Below, piece after piece: positions 13,608 to 19,797 of a DNA stretch of 19,797 nt (position 1 is its first letter; every line of letters begins with the position of its first letter). Below the pieces are notes generated by a model that saw nothing but the letters and a program-made list of their open reading frames with translations, searched no databases and had not been told where the DNA came from. This stretch comes from Oscillospiraceae bacterium. Lineage in GTDB: Bacteria; Bacillota_A; Clostridia; Oscillospirales; Oscillospiraceae. Position numbers and translations under genes: made by a program. The stretch covers positions 1 through 19,797 of the forward strand of contig JAFUPG010000073.1 of assembly GCA_017481325.1 (NCBI GenBank), written 5' to 3'.

Positions 13608-15254
13608 TTATTCAGCGGAGATCAGGTAGTAATATACAGGCTGACCGCCGTTGATCACATTGATCTCGGCATCGGGGCAGATCTCGGAGAAGAGCGCTGC
13701 GGCGTCATTGGCCTGGTCCTCGGTGATGTTCTCGCCGTAGTACAGGGTGATGAACTCCTTGCCGTCCTCGCTGACCTTCTGTGCCATGCCCTTGAGCAGA
13801 GCGTCCACATCGGTGTTGCTGCCGAAGAGAGCACCGCCGTAGAGGGCCAGGTATTCGCCGGCGTGGATGTCGTGACCGTCAAAGTCGGAATCACGGGCGG
13901 CATAGGTGATCTGCATGGTGGTCACAGCGGTCATGACCTCGGTCATGGTGTCCACCAGCTCCTGCTCCTCCAGCTCGGGGTCAAAGAGCAGCATGGCGGC
14001 GATGCCCTGGGGAATGGTCTTAGAGGGGATGACAACAACCTTTTTCTCTGTCAGCTCTACGGTCTGCTCCGCAGCCATGATGATGTTCTTGTTGTTGGGG
14101 AAGACGAAAACGATCTCTGCGGGGGTCAGATTGATCTTCTCCAGAATATCCTGGGTGGAGGGATTCATGGTCTGGCCGCCGTGGATGATCTGATCGGCAC
14201 CCAGCTCGCTGAACACGCTGGCAAGACCCTCGCCGGCACAAACGGACACAATGCCGTACTTCTTCTCGGCAGCGGCGATCTTGGGTTCTTCGGCCTTGAC
14301 GGGGGCAGCGGTCTCGCTCATGACCTTCTCGGAGTGCTGCAGCTTCATGTTTTCAATCTTGGTGGTGACGAAGGAGCCGTACTTCAGGGCTTCTTCCAGA
14401 GCGGTGCCGGGGTGATTGGTGTGGACGTGAACCTTGATGATCTCGTCATCGTCCACCAGCACCAGGCTGTCGCCCAGGCCGCCGAGGAAGGCACGGAGCT
14501 CCTCGGGATCACGGTCGTTCTCACGGGAGATGATGAATTCAGTGCAGTACTGGAAGGTGATGTTCTCAGTATCGAAATCGGAGAAATCCGCCTGCTCCTT
14601 CTGGGGAGCTGCTTCTGCCTCGGGAGTATAATCGATCTCGCTGCCCTGAAGGACGATGAGCATGGCCTGCAGTGCAAAAACCCAGCCCTTGCCGCCTGCG
14701 TCCACCACACCGGCCTTCTCCAGAACGGGGTTCTGGAACTGGGTCTGTGCCAGGGTCTTCTCGGCACGGGCGATGGCTGCGGTGAGCACGGTCTCCACGC
14801 AGTTTTCCTTGGCGCTTTCCTTCACGGCCTTGGCGGCACTGAGACGGGAAACGGTGAGGATGGTGCCCTCAGCGGGCTTCATAACGGCCTTGTATGCGGC
14901 TTCCACGCCGGAGGTCAGAGCCTCGGCAAAGGTCACGCCGTCACATTCTTCCATGCCCTTCAGGCGCTTGGCAAAGCCACGCAGCAGCAGGGACAGGATG
15001 ACGCCGGAGTTACCTCTGGCACCACGGAGCATGGCAGAAGCGGCAGTGTCCGCAACCTTGGTTAGGCTGGGATTGGTCAGCTTCTTCAGCTCGGTGGCAG
15101 CAGCGTTCATGGTCATGGACATATTGGTGCCCGTATCGCCGTCGGGAACAGGGAACACGTTCAGGTCATTGAGGGTCTGCTTGTTCTTGTCGATCATGGC
15201 GGCGGCGCCCAGGAGCATTTTTTGCAGCGCAAGGCCGTCGATGGTATATCTCAA
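13608..15254 (-). CDS. fakA: YloV/FakA-like DhaL-type kinase protein
   Basis: A 548-residue cytoplasmic protein with an N-terminal DAK2/DhaL ATP-binding domain (about 8-200) and a C-terminal FakA-specific region. Visible marks: NVFPVPDGDTGTNMS (32-46) with the metal-binding aspartates, GARGNSGV (78-85) and VDAGGKG (near 188). In Firmicutes this family (YloV, FakA) is the ATP-binding subunit of fatty acid kinase, phosphorylating fatty acids presented by a DegV-type FakB; no fakB lies in the window. The central AAPVKAEEPKIAAAEKKYG stretch is a flexible linker. The start appears to be TTG at 15254: the family N-terminus (RYTIDGLALQKML) begins there, a GAGGAAGGTG site lies upstream (about 15262-15271), and the next ATG (residue 13) would remove conserved sequence. 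It lies 17 bases after the yloU stop, in the same transcript. Confidence 0.92.
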   Translation of the reverse strand: MRYTIDGLALQKMLLGAAAMIDKNKQTLNDLNVFPVPDGDTGTNMSMTMNAAATELKKLTNPSLTKVADTAASAMLRGARGNSGVILSLLLRGFAKRLKGMEECDGVTFAEALTSGVEAAYKAVMKPAEGTILTVSRLSAAKAVKESAKENCVETVLTAAIARAEKTLAQTQFQNPVLEKAGVVDAGGKGWVFALQAMLIVLQGSEIDYTPEAEAAPQKEQADFSDFDTENITFQYCTEFIISRENDRDPEELRAFLGGLGDSLVLVDDDEIIKVHVHTNHPGTALEEALKYGSFVTTKIENMKLQHSEKVMSETAAPVKAEEPKIAAAEKKYGIVSVCAGEGLASVFSELGADQIIHGGQTMNPSTQDILEKINLTPAEIVFVFPNNKNIIMAAEQTVELTEKKVVVIPSKTIPQGIAAMLLFDPELEEQELVDTMTEVMTAVTTMQITYAARDSDFDGHDIHAGEYLALYGGALFGSNTDVDALLKGMAQKVSEDGKEFITLYYGENITEDQANDAAALFSEICPDAEINVINGGQPVYYYLISAE

Positions 15255-15271
15255 TGAATTGCACCTTCCTC

Positions 15272-15625
15272 TCAGTCGAGAACCATAGAGTCAATGAACA
15301 CATTGACCTCTTTGACCTCGGTATCGGTCTGCTGAGAGACCATATAGCGGACGCTGGACATAATGGAGTCGCCCAGGGCGGGGATGTTGACACCGTGGTC
15401 GATCATGATATGCAGATCGATGGAGATGGTGCCGTCCTCGTTGCAGGTGACCAGCACGCCCTTGGACATGGATTCCTTACGCAGCAGGTGAACCAGACCG
15501 TCCACCATGGAGCGCATGGCCATGCCCTTCACGCCGAAGCAGTTGGTGGCTGCGTTGCCGGCGATCTTGGTATAGACACTGTTGGAAACATTGATGCTGC
15601 CAAGTTCGTTTTCTCTGCGGATCAT
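15272..15625 (-). CDS. yloU: Asp23/Gls24-family protein (YloU)
   Basis: A 117-residue small soluble protein of the Asp23 family (PF03780), with the family patterns GSINVSNSVYTKIAGNAA near the N-terminus, GVKGM in the centre, and DLHIMIDHGVNIPALGDSI followed by VKEVNVFID at the end. Its biochemical role is not firmly known; relatives are envelope-stress or membrane-associated proteins. It is nearly always placed just before yloV/fakA, as here (17-base gap). AAGGAGG (about 15636-15642, minus strand) precedes the ATG at 15625 and partly overlaps the end region of gpmI, showing tight packing after that gene (17 bases between gpmI stop and this start). Confidence 0.92.
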   Translation of the reverse strand: MIRRENELGSINVSNSVYTKIAGNAATNCFGVKGMAMRSMVDGLVHLLRKESMSKGVLVTCNEDGTISIDLHIMIDHGVNIPALGDSIMSSVRYMVSQQTDTEVKEVNVFIDSMVLD

Positions 15626-15642
15626 AGGGAAATGTCCTCCTT

Positions 15643-17208
15643 TCAGATCATGCTGGCTTCCCAGCAGTCGGGGGCGGGGATCTGAAGCAGGGTCGCTATG
15701 GTGGGAGCCACATTGGCCAGACCGTAAGCGCCGTCCTTCAGGGTGTAGGTCTCGGTGGCGTCGCAGACGATAAAGGGAACGGGATTCAGGCTGTGGGCGG
15801 TGCGGATGGAGGTCTTGCCCTTCTTGGTCTCGGTCATCTGGTCGGCGTTGCCGTGGTCAGCGGTGATGAGCAGGGTGTAACCCAGGCGCTTGGCAGCGGC
15901 TTCGATCTCAGCCAGGCAGGCATCCAGGGACTCAATGGAGCTGACGACTGCTTCCATGACACCGGTGTGACCCACCATGTCGCCGTTGGGGAAGTTGCAG
16001 CGGATGAAATCGTAGTCCTTGGACTCCATGACCTCCAGCATACGGGCGGTGATCTCCTTGCACTTCATGGCAGGGGCCTGCTCGAAGGGGATCACGTCGG
16101 AGGGGATCTCCTCATAGGTCTCCAGCTCCTCGCTGACCTTGCCGGAGCGGTTGCCGTTCCAGAAGTAGGTCACGTGGCCGTATTTCTGGGTCTCGGAGAT
16201 GGCGAACTCACGGATGCCGTGCTCGCACAGCAGCTCCGTCAGGGTGTTGCGGATCACGGGAGGCTGCACCAGATAGTTGTAGGGGATCTTCAGGTCGCCG
16301 TCGTACTCCAGCATTCCGGCAAACTTCACGCCGGTGTAGTCGCCACGGTCAAACTTGTCAAAATCCTTGCGGTCGAAGGCCAGGGAGATCTCCTGGGCAC
16401 GGTCGCCACGGAAGTTATACAGCACAACGCTGTCGCCGTTGGCAATGGGAGCCACGGCCTTGCCGTCCTCGGCAATGACGAAGGGGGGCAGATCCTGGTC
16501 AATGCAGCCAGTCTCTGCACGGTAGGTCTCAATGGCCTCCTTGGCAGAGGCGAACTGACGGCCAATGCCACGGACGTGGGTGTTCCAGCCGTCTTCGACC
16601 ATCTTCCAGTTGGCCTCGTAGCGGTCCATGGTGATCGTCATTCTGCCGCCGCCGGAGGCGATGCGGTAGTCATAGCCCTCGCCGCTGAGAGCGGCCAGAA
16701 CGGTCTCCAGCTGCTCCACGTACTCCAGAGCGGAGGTGGCGGGCACGTCTCTGCCGTCCAAGAGAATGTGGCAGTAGGCCTTCTTCACACCGGCTTCTTT
16801 GGCCTTGTCCAGCAGGGCGATCAGGTGGCTGATGTTGGAGTGGACGTTGCCGTCGGACAGCAGACCCAGGACATGGAAAGCCTTGCCGTTCTCTACGCAG
16901 TTGGCCACCAGATCCTTCCAGGTCTCGGAAGCGAAGAGCACGCCGTTTTCAATGGATTCGCCAACCAGCTTGGCGCCCTGAGAGTAGATCTGACCGCAGC
17001 CCAGAGCGTTGTGGCCAACCTCGGAGTTGCCCATGTCGTCGTCACTGGGCAGGCCGACGGCGGTGCCGTGAGCCTTCAGCCAGGTGCAGGGACATTCGGA
17101 GAGAAGACGGTCTAAGGTAGGAGTCTTGGCTACTGCAACAGCATCGCCGCTGCCGCCGTCGCCCTTGCCAACACCGTCCATAATAACAAGTACAATGGGT
17201 TTCTTCAT
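15643..17208 (-). CDS. gpmI: 2,3-bisphosphoglycerate-independent phosphoglycerate mutase
   Basis: A cytoplasmic glycolytic enzyme interconverting 3- and 2-phosphoglycerate with two Mn ions, of the alkaline-phosphatase superfamily. It has 521 residues, normal for the family. Marks: VIMDG (8-12), the phosphorylated serine in MGNSEVGHN (59-67, Ser62), DGRDVPATS, the RGDRAQEIS loop, FPNGDMVGHTG and TADHGNADQM with metal-binding Asp/His. All key residues seem present. GGAGG lies 10 bases before ATG 17208 (the nearer ATG at 17215 is out of frame). It has its own promoter (17254-17282) and leads the gpmI-yloU-yloV run. The product 2-phosphoglycerate leads to phosphoenolpyruvate, the donor for CsaB, but this is a general link and not evidence for coupling. 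Confidence 0.97.
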   Translation of the reverse strand: MKKPIVLVIMDGVGKGDGGSGDAVAVAKTPTLDRLLSECPCTWLKAHGTAVGLPSDDDMGNSEVGHNALGCGQIYSQGAKLVGESIENGVLFASETWKDLVANCVENGKAFHVLGLLSDGNVHSNISHLIALLDKAKEAGVKKAYCHILLDGRDVPATSALEYVEQLETVLAALSGEGYDYRIASGGGRMTITMDRYEANWKMVEDGWNTHVRGIGRQFASAKEAIETYRAETGCIDQDLPPFVIAEDGKAVAPIANGDSVVLYNFRGDRAQEISLAFDRKDFDKFDRGDYTGVKFAGMLEYDGDLKIPYNYLVQPPVIRNTLTELLCEHGIREFAISETQKYGHVTYFWNGNRSGKVSEELETYEEIPSDVIPFEQAPAMKCKEITARMLEVMESKDYDFIRCNFPNGDMVGHTGVMEAVVSSIESLDACLAEIEAAAKRLGYTLLITADHGNADQMTETKKGKTSIRTAHSLNPVPFIVCDATETYTLKDGAYGLANVAPTIATLLQIPAPDCWEASMI

Positions 17209-17253
17209 ATTTCATAAGCCTCCAATAAGCATATTTATACGCATAGTCGATTT

Positions 17254-17282
17254 ATTATACTATATTTTGCGCCAAGATACAA
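17254..17282 (-). promoter_or_regulatory. Promoter of gpmI-yloU-yloV
   Basis: On the minus strand TTGTAT (17282-17277) and TATAAT (17259-17254) are separated by 17 bases; the start is expected near 17247. An AT-only palindrome (ATATTTTT/AAAAATAT, 17284-17300) borders the -35. Confidence 0.75.
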
Positions 17283-17313
17283 GATATTTTTCAAAAATAT
17301 GCGGTTTTCAGGG

Positions 17314-19353
17314 TCAGTTGGGGCTGTATCCGTCCTTTAATAGGGCTTCTACGGCCTGCAAAAGTGCCTCGGGCAGGCGCTGAGAGGCTACGGTATGGGC
17401 GGCCTCCTCCTGCGCATCCTTCAAAATACTCAGATCCTGCACCAGATCCGCCACACGGAACAGGGGCAGACCGTGCTGCCGTGCGCCGAAGAAATCGCCG
17501 GGGCCACGGAGCTTCAGGTCGGTCTGTGCCACCTTGAAGCCGTCGGTGGTGGCGCAGAGCTCCTTCAGGCGCTGACGGGTCTGGGGCTCTTTGACATCGG
17601 AGACCAAAATGCACCAGGACTTTGCCTTACCTCTTCCCACACGTCCCCGCAGCTGGTGCAGCTGGGACAGGCCGAAGCGCTCCGCATTTTCCACCACCAT
17701 TAAGGTGGCATTGGGCACGTCCACGCCCACCTCAATGACCGTAGTAGAAACTAAAATGTCATATTCACCGGCGGCGAAGGCGGTCATAATGGCCTCTTTT
17801 TCGCTGCCCTTCATTTTGCCGTGGAGCAGCGCCAGCCGCAGGTCGGGGAAGGCCGAGTCCCGAAGGGTCTGAATCCAGGTCTCGGCGGCCTTCAGGGACT
17901 CCGTTTCGCTGTCCTCAATGGCGGGGCAGACGATGTAGCTCTGATGTCCCTCCTGGGCCTGCTTGCGGATAAAACCGTTGAGTCGGGCACGGTAGCGCTC
18001 GTCTACCAGGAAGCTCTCCACCGGCTGCCGCCCCGGGGGCAGCTCGTCGATGATGCTCACGTCCAGATCGCCGTAGAGGATCAGAGACAGGGTACGGGGA
18101 ATGGGGGTCGCCGACATGATCAGCAGATGGGGCTGCTGCCCCTTTTCCATGAGGACGGCACGCTGGGCAACACCGAAGCGGTGCTGCTCGTCAGCGATCA
18201 CCAGCCGCAGATTGTGAAATACGGTGGTCTCCGTCAGAAGGGCATGGGTGCCGATGACCAGATCATAGTCTCCGGCGGCGATCTGCTCCCGACATTCCTT
18301 CTTCTGCTTGGGTGTCATGGAGCCCACCAGCAGGCACAGACGGATGCCCAGGGCGCCGAACAGGGGCTTCAAGCCCTCGTAATGCTGCCGAGCCAGGATC
18401 TCCGTAGGCGCCATCAGGGCGGTCTGAGCGCCGTTTTTGGCGGCGCAGTAGGCTGCTGCGGCGGCCACCATGGTCTTGCCGGAGCCAACGTCCCCCTGTA
18501 CCAGACGGCTCATGGGTCGGCCTGCTGCCATATCCCCCAGAATTTCCCCGATGCAGCGCATTTGCGCCCCTGTCAGACGGAAGGGGAGGGCATCGTAAAA
18601 GCCTGCCATATTCCCCGTATCCATTTTCTCCGTGCGGCGCAGACAGCGTTTGCTCCGCAGCAGCGCCAGAGCGGTGGAGAAAATATAGAATTCTTCAAAA
18701 ATCAGCCGCTTCTTCGCCTGCTCCAGGGCCTCCTGGGAATCGGGAGCGTGGATCTGGCGAAGGGCATAGCCGTAGTCGCAGAGATACTGCCGCTGCCGCA
18801 CATCCTCCGGCAAAAAATCCTCGGGATGGCAGCGCTCCATGGCCAGCTGCACCGCCTGAGACACGGCCTTGTTGGTCAGACCGGCGGTCAGAGGGTAAAT
18901 GGGCATAATGCGGCGGGTCAGATTTCCGGTACTGTCCAGAGGCTCGAAGAGGGGATTGGTCATGCCGTAGCCCAGATAGTCCCCCTCCAAAGCGCCGTAG
19001 AAGCAGTACTGCTCCCCACGGATCAGCTTGGAAACCGTATATGCCGAGTTAAAAAAGGTCAGGTGCAGACGTGCGGTGTGGTCAGCCACGGTGACCTTGG
19101 TCACCTCCAGCCGTTTGCCGCCGGGCTTGGGAATGGAATGGGTCTGGGGATTGGAGATCACAGAGGCCAAAAAGCAGGCCGGCACACCCTGCTCCAGATC
19201 TATAATGGGTACAAGCCGGGTGCGATCCTCGTAATCTCTGGGATAGTGCTGCAGCAGATCCCCCAGGGTAGAGATGCCCAGATTGGCGAACAGCGCCGCC
19301 TTTTTCGGGCCGATGCCCAGTAAAAGTCGAATGGAGTCTGTCAACTGTGCCAT
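17314..19353 (-). CDS. recG: ATP-dependent DNA helicase RecG
   Basis: Branched-DNA translocase that reverses stalled forks and processes Holliday-type junctions. It has 679 residues from the chosen start. An N-terminal wedge/OB domain (about 1-230) begins with the family LLGIGPKKAALFANLGI (residues 11-27). Helicase motifs follow: GDVGSGKT (287-294), APTEILARQH, DEQHRFG (388-394) and SATPIPRT; then IEVGVDVPNATLM and the motif VI QLRGRVGRG, and a C-terminal GPGDFFGARQHGLP. The in-frame ATG at 19374 would lie only about 8 bases after the predicted transcription start, leaving no room for a ribosome-binding site. The ATG at 19353 follows GGCAGGTG and is preferred. No strong terminator is visible between recG and gpmI, so readthrough is possible. 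Confidence 0.95.
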   Translation of the reverse strand: MAQLTDSIRLLLGIGPKKAALFANLGISTLGDLLQHYPRDYEDRTRLVPIIDLEQGVPACFLASVISNPQTHSIPKPGGKRLEVTKVTVADHTARLHLTFFNSAYTVSKLIRGEQYCFYGALEGDYLGYGMTNPLFEPLDSTGNLTRRIMPIYPLTAGLTNKAVSQAVQLAMERCHPEDFLPEDVRQRQYLCDYGYALRQIHAPDSQEALEQAKKRLIFEEFYIFSTALALLRSKRCLRRTEKMDTGNMAGFYDALPFRLTGAQMRCIGEILGDMAAGRPMSRLVQGDVGSGKTMVAAAAAYCAAKNGAQTALMAPTEILARQHYEGLKPLFGALGIRLCLLVGSMTPKQKKECREQIAAGDYDLVIGTHALLTETTVFHNLRLVIADEQHRFGVAQRAVLMEKGQQPHLLIMSATPIPRTLSLILYGDLDVSIIDELPPGRQPVESFLVDERYRARLNGFIRKQAQEGHQSYIVCPAIEDSETESLKAAETWIQTLRDSAFPDLRLALLHGKMKGSEKEAIMTAFAAGEYDILVSTTVIEVGVDVPNATLMVVENAERFGLSQLHQLRGRVGRGKAKSWCILVSDVKEPQTRQRLKELCATTDGFKVAQTDLKLRGPGDFFGARQHGLPLFRVADLVQDLSILKDAQEEAAHTVASQRLPEALLQAVEALLKDGYSPN

Positions 19354-19389
19354 GGTGTCACCTGCCTTTTGCATAATTCCTCATCTTAT

Positions 19390-19418
19390 ATTATAAGCGA
19401 TTTCCCTCCACAATGCAA
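19390..19418 (-). promoter_or_regulatory. Promoter of recG
   Basis: On the minus strand TTGCAT (19418-19413) and TATAAT (19395-19390) are separated by 17 bases, the same hexamers and spacing as the csaB promoter. The start is expected near 19383. Confidence 0.8.
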
Positions 19419-19484
19419 GAGCAGAGGAACGTGTGTGAGAATCCAAAAAGAGAAAGGGAAGTTAGCCGCAGCACATGAATGCTG

Positions 19485-19590
19485 GGAACGAATTACTAAA
19501 AACGAATGACTAATAACGAAGGTGTGCCTCCGGCACGGATTTAGAATATTGAATCCGTCAAACAGAAATTTGTCGAACAGTTTGCTGCAG
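19485..19590 (-). repeat. Repeat family copy C (inverted relative to copy A)
   Basis: Read on the minus strand this gives AACTGTTCGACAAATTTCTG, then a GACGG-containing stretch, AAATCCGTGCCGGAGGCACA and a TTAGT/TTCGT-rich tail, the same order as copy A at 529-629. The identity is high in the core and the hairpin, lower in the middle and tail. Confidence 0.8.
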
Positions 19591-19648
19591 CCAAAGCCTC
19601 CCGTATTCGGATGATTTTTAGGCTATGAGCAAAGGTTCATATTCCGCT

Positions 19649-19783
19649 ATGTCATTGCGAGGCTACCTGTGGCCGTGGCAATCTGTATTCTTAAAACCTC
19701 CGTTTTGCACCAAATTCCCACATATTTGAAACATTTAGAGAACAGATTGCCACGTCGGGCTTACGCCCTCCTCGCAATGACAT
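19649..19783. repeat. 135-bp palindromic element with two-part terminal inverted repeats
   Basis: ATGTCATTGCGAGG (19649-19662) is the exact reverse complement of CCTCGCAATGACAT (19770-19783). Inside, CGTGGCAATCTGT (19674-19686) mirrors ACAGATTGCCACG (19742-19754). The centre (about 19687-19741) is AT-rich and has no coding frame. The TGTCATTGCGAGG...CGTGGCAATC pattern is a dispersed palindromic repeat found in many bacterial groups, MITE-like in form; mobility is not shown here. Confidence 0.8.
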
Positions 19784-19797
19784 GGCTTTTCGGTAGC

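Larger units (their letters stand above)
19419..19797. other. Gene-free, repeat-rich right end
   Basis: No open frame with a ribosome-binding site is visible. The stretch holds an inverted copy of the left-end repeat (19485-19590) and a 135-bp palindromic element (19649-19783). The rest (19419-19484 and 19591-19648) shows nothing recognisable. Confidence 0.65.

Noticed and set aside
13455..15065. 536-residue plus-strand frame over yloV, and similar long plus-strand frames at 15793-17115 (over gpmI) and 17821-19323 (over recG)
   Set aside because: All are antisense shadows of genes with clear motifs; they lack ribosome-binding sites and recognisable domains.
17284..17300. ATATTTTT/AAAAATAT palindrome downstream of recG as a terminator
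   Set aside because: It is an AT-only stem with no clean U-tract on the minus strand, overlapping the region of the gpmI -35; not called.

Overview
The window looks like chromosomal DNA of a low-GC-branch Gram-positive anaerobe of the class Clostridia, most likely an uncultured gut Oscillospiraceae/Ruminococcaceae. This rests on strong AGGAGG ribosome-binding sites, the family makeup of the genes (FolT with a THF riboswitch, YloU/YloV, CsaB, DUF4330, an Asp23-type protein), GC-rich third codon positions, and intergenic repeats of the kind scattered through gut Clostridia. The lineage is inferred from gene families only. Both ends of the window lie in repetitive DNA, and related repeat copies occur in opposite orientation at the two ends, so the piece may be a contig broken at repeats.

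Layout. Positions 1-702 hold no convincing gene, only hairpin-forming repeats. Next come a small cysteine-rich protein (703-957), then a THF riboswitch leader (about 1021-1200) controlling folT-folC (folate uptake and polyglutamylation). A strong terminator separates these from a secreted endonuclease I family protein with four near-identical 80-residue repeats (3459-5852), followed by the GTPase gene typA (6006-7835). A divergent pair of tiny genes follows: a 57-residue helical protein on minus, and a 58-residue ribbon-helix-helix (Arc-like) protein on plus. They share overlapping back-to-back promoters and a symmetrical operator candidate.

The centre (8587-13540) is a cell-envelope locus. 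On minus is a two-domain protein fusing a GT4 glycosyltransferase to a CsaB-type polysaccharide pyruvyl transferase. Divergent from it on plus are a DUF4330 membrane protein, an O-antigen-ligase/polymerase-like membrane protein and a small membrane-anchored protein of unknown function. Together they suggest assembly and pyruvylation of a secondary cell-wall polymer, as used to hold SLH proteins, although no SLH protein lies in the window.

The right part (13608-19374, all minus) carries recG, then a tight gpmI-yloU-yloV run (phosphoglycerate mutase, Asp23-like protein, and a YloV/FakA fatty-acid-kinase-like protein with an apparent TTG start). Positions 19375-19797 hold the recG promoter, an inverted copy of the left-end repeat and a 135-bp palindromic element with paired terminal inverted repeats.

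Most notable: (1) a THF riboswitch whose pseudoknot strand can alternatively pair with the anti-Shine-Dalgarno strand, giving a readable switching mechanism; (2) a FolT with two extra membrane segments; (3) the GT4-CsaB fusion with its divergent partner genes; (4) the operator-bearing promoter pair of the RHH gene and its tiny neighbour. None is proven to be a new system; the envelope locus and the RHH pair are the best candidates for follow-up.
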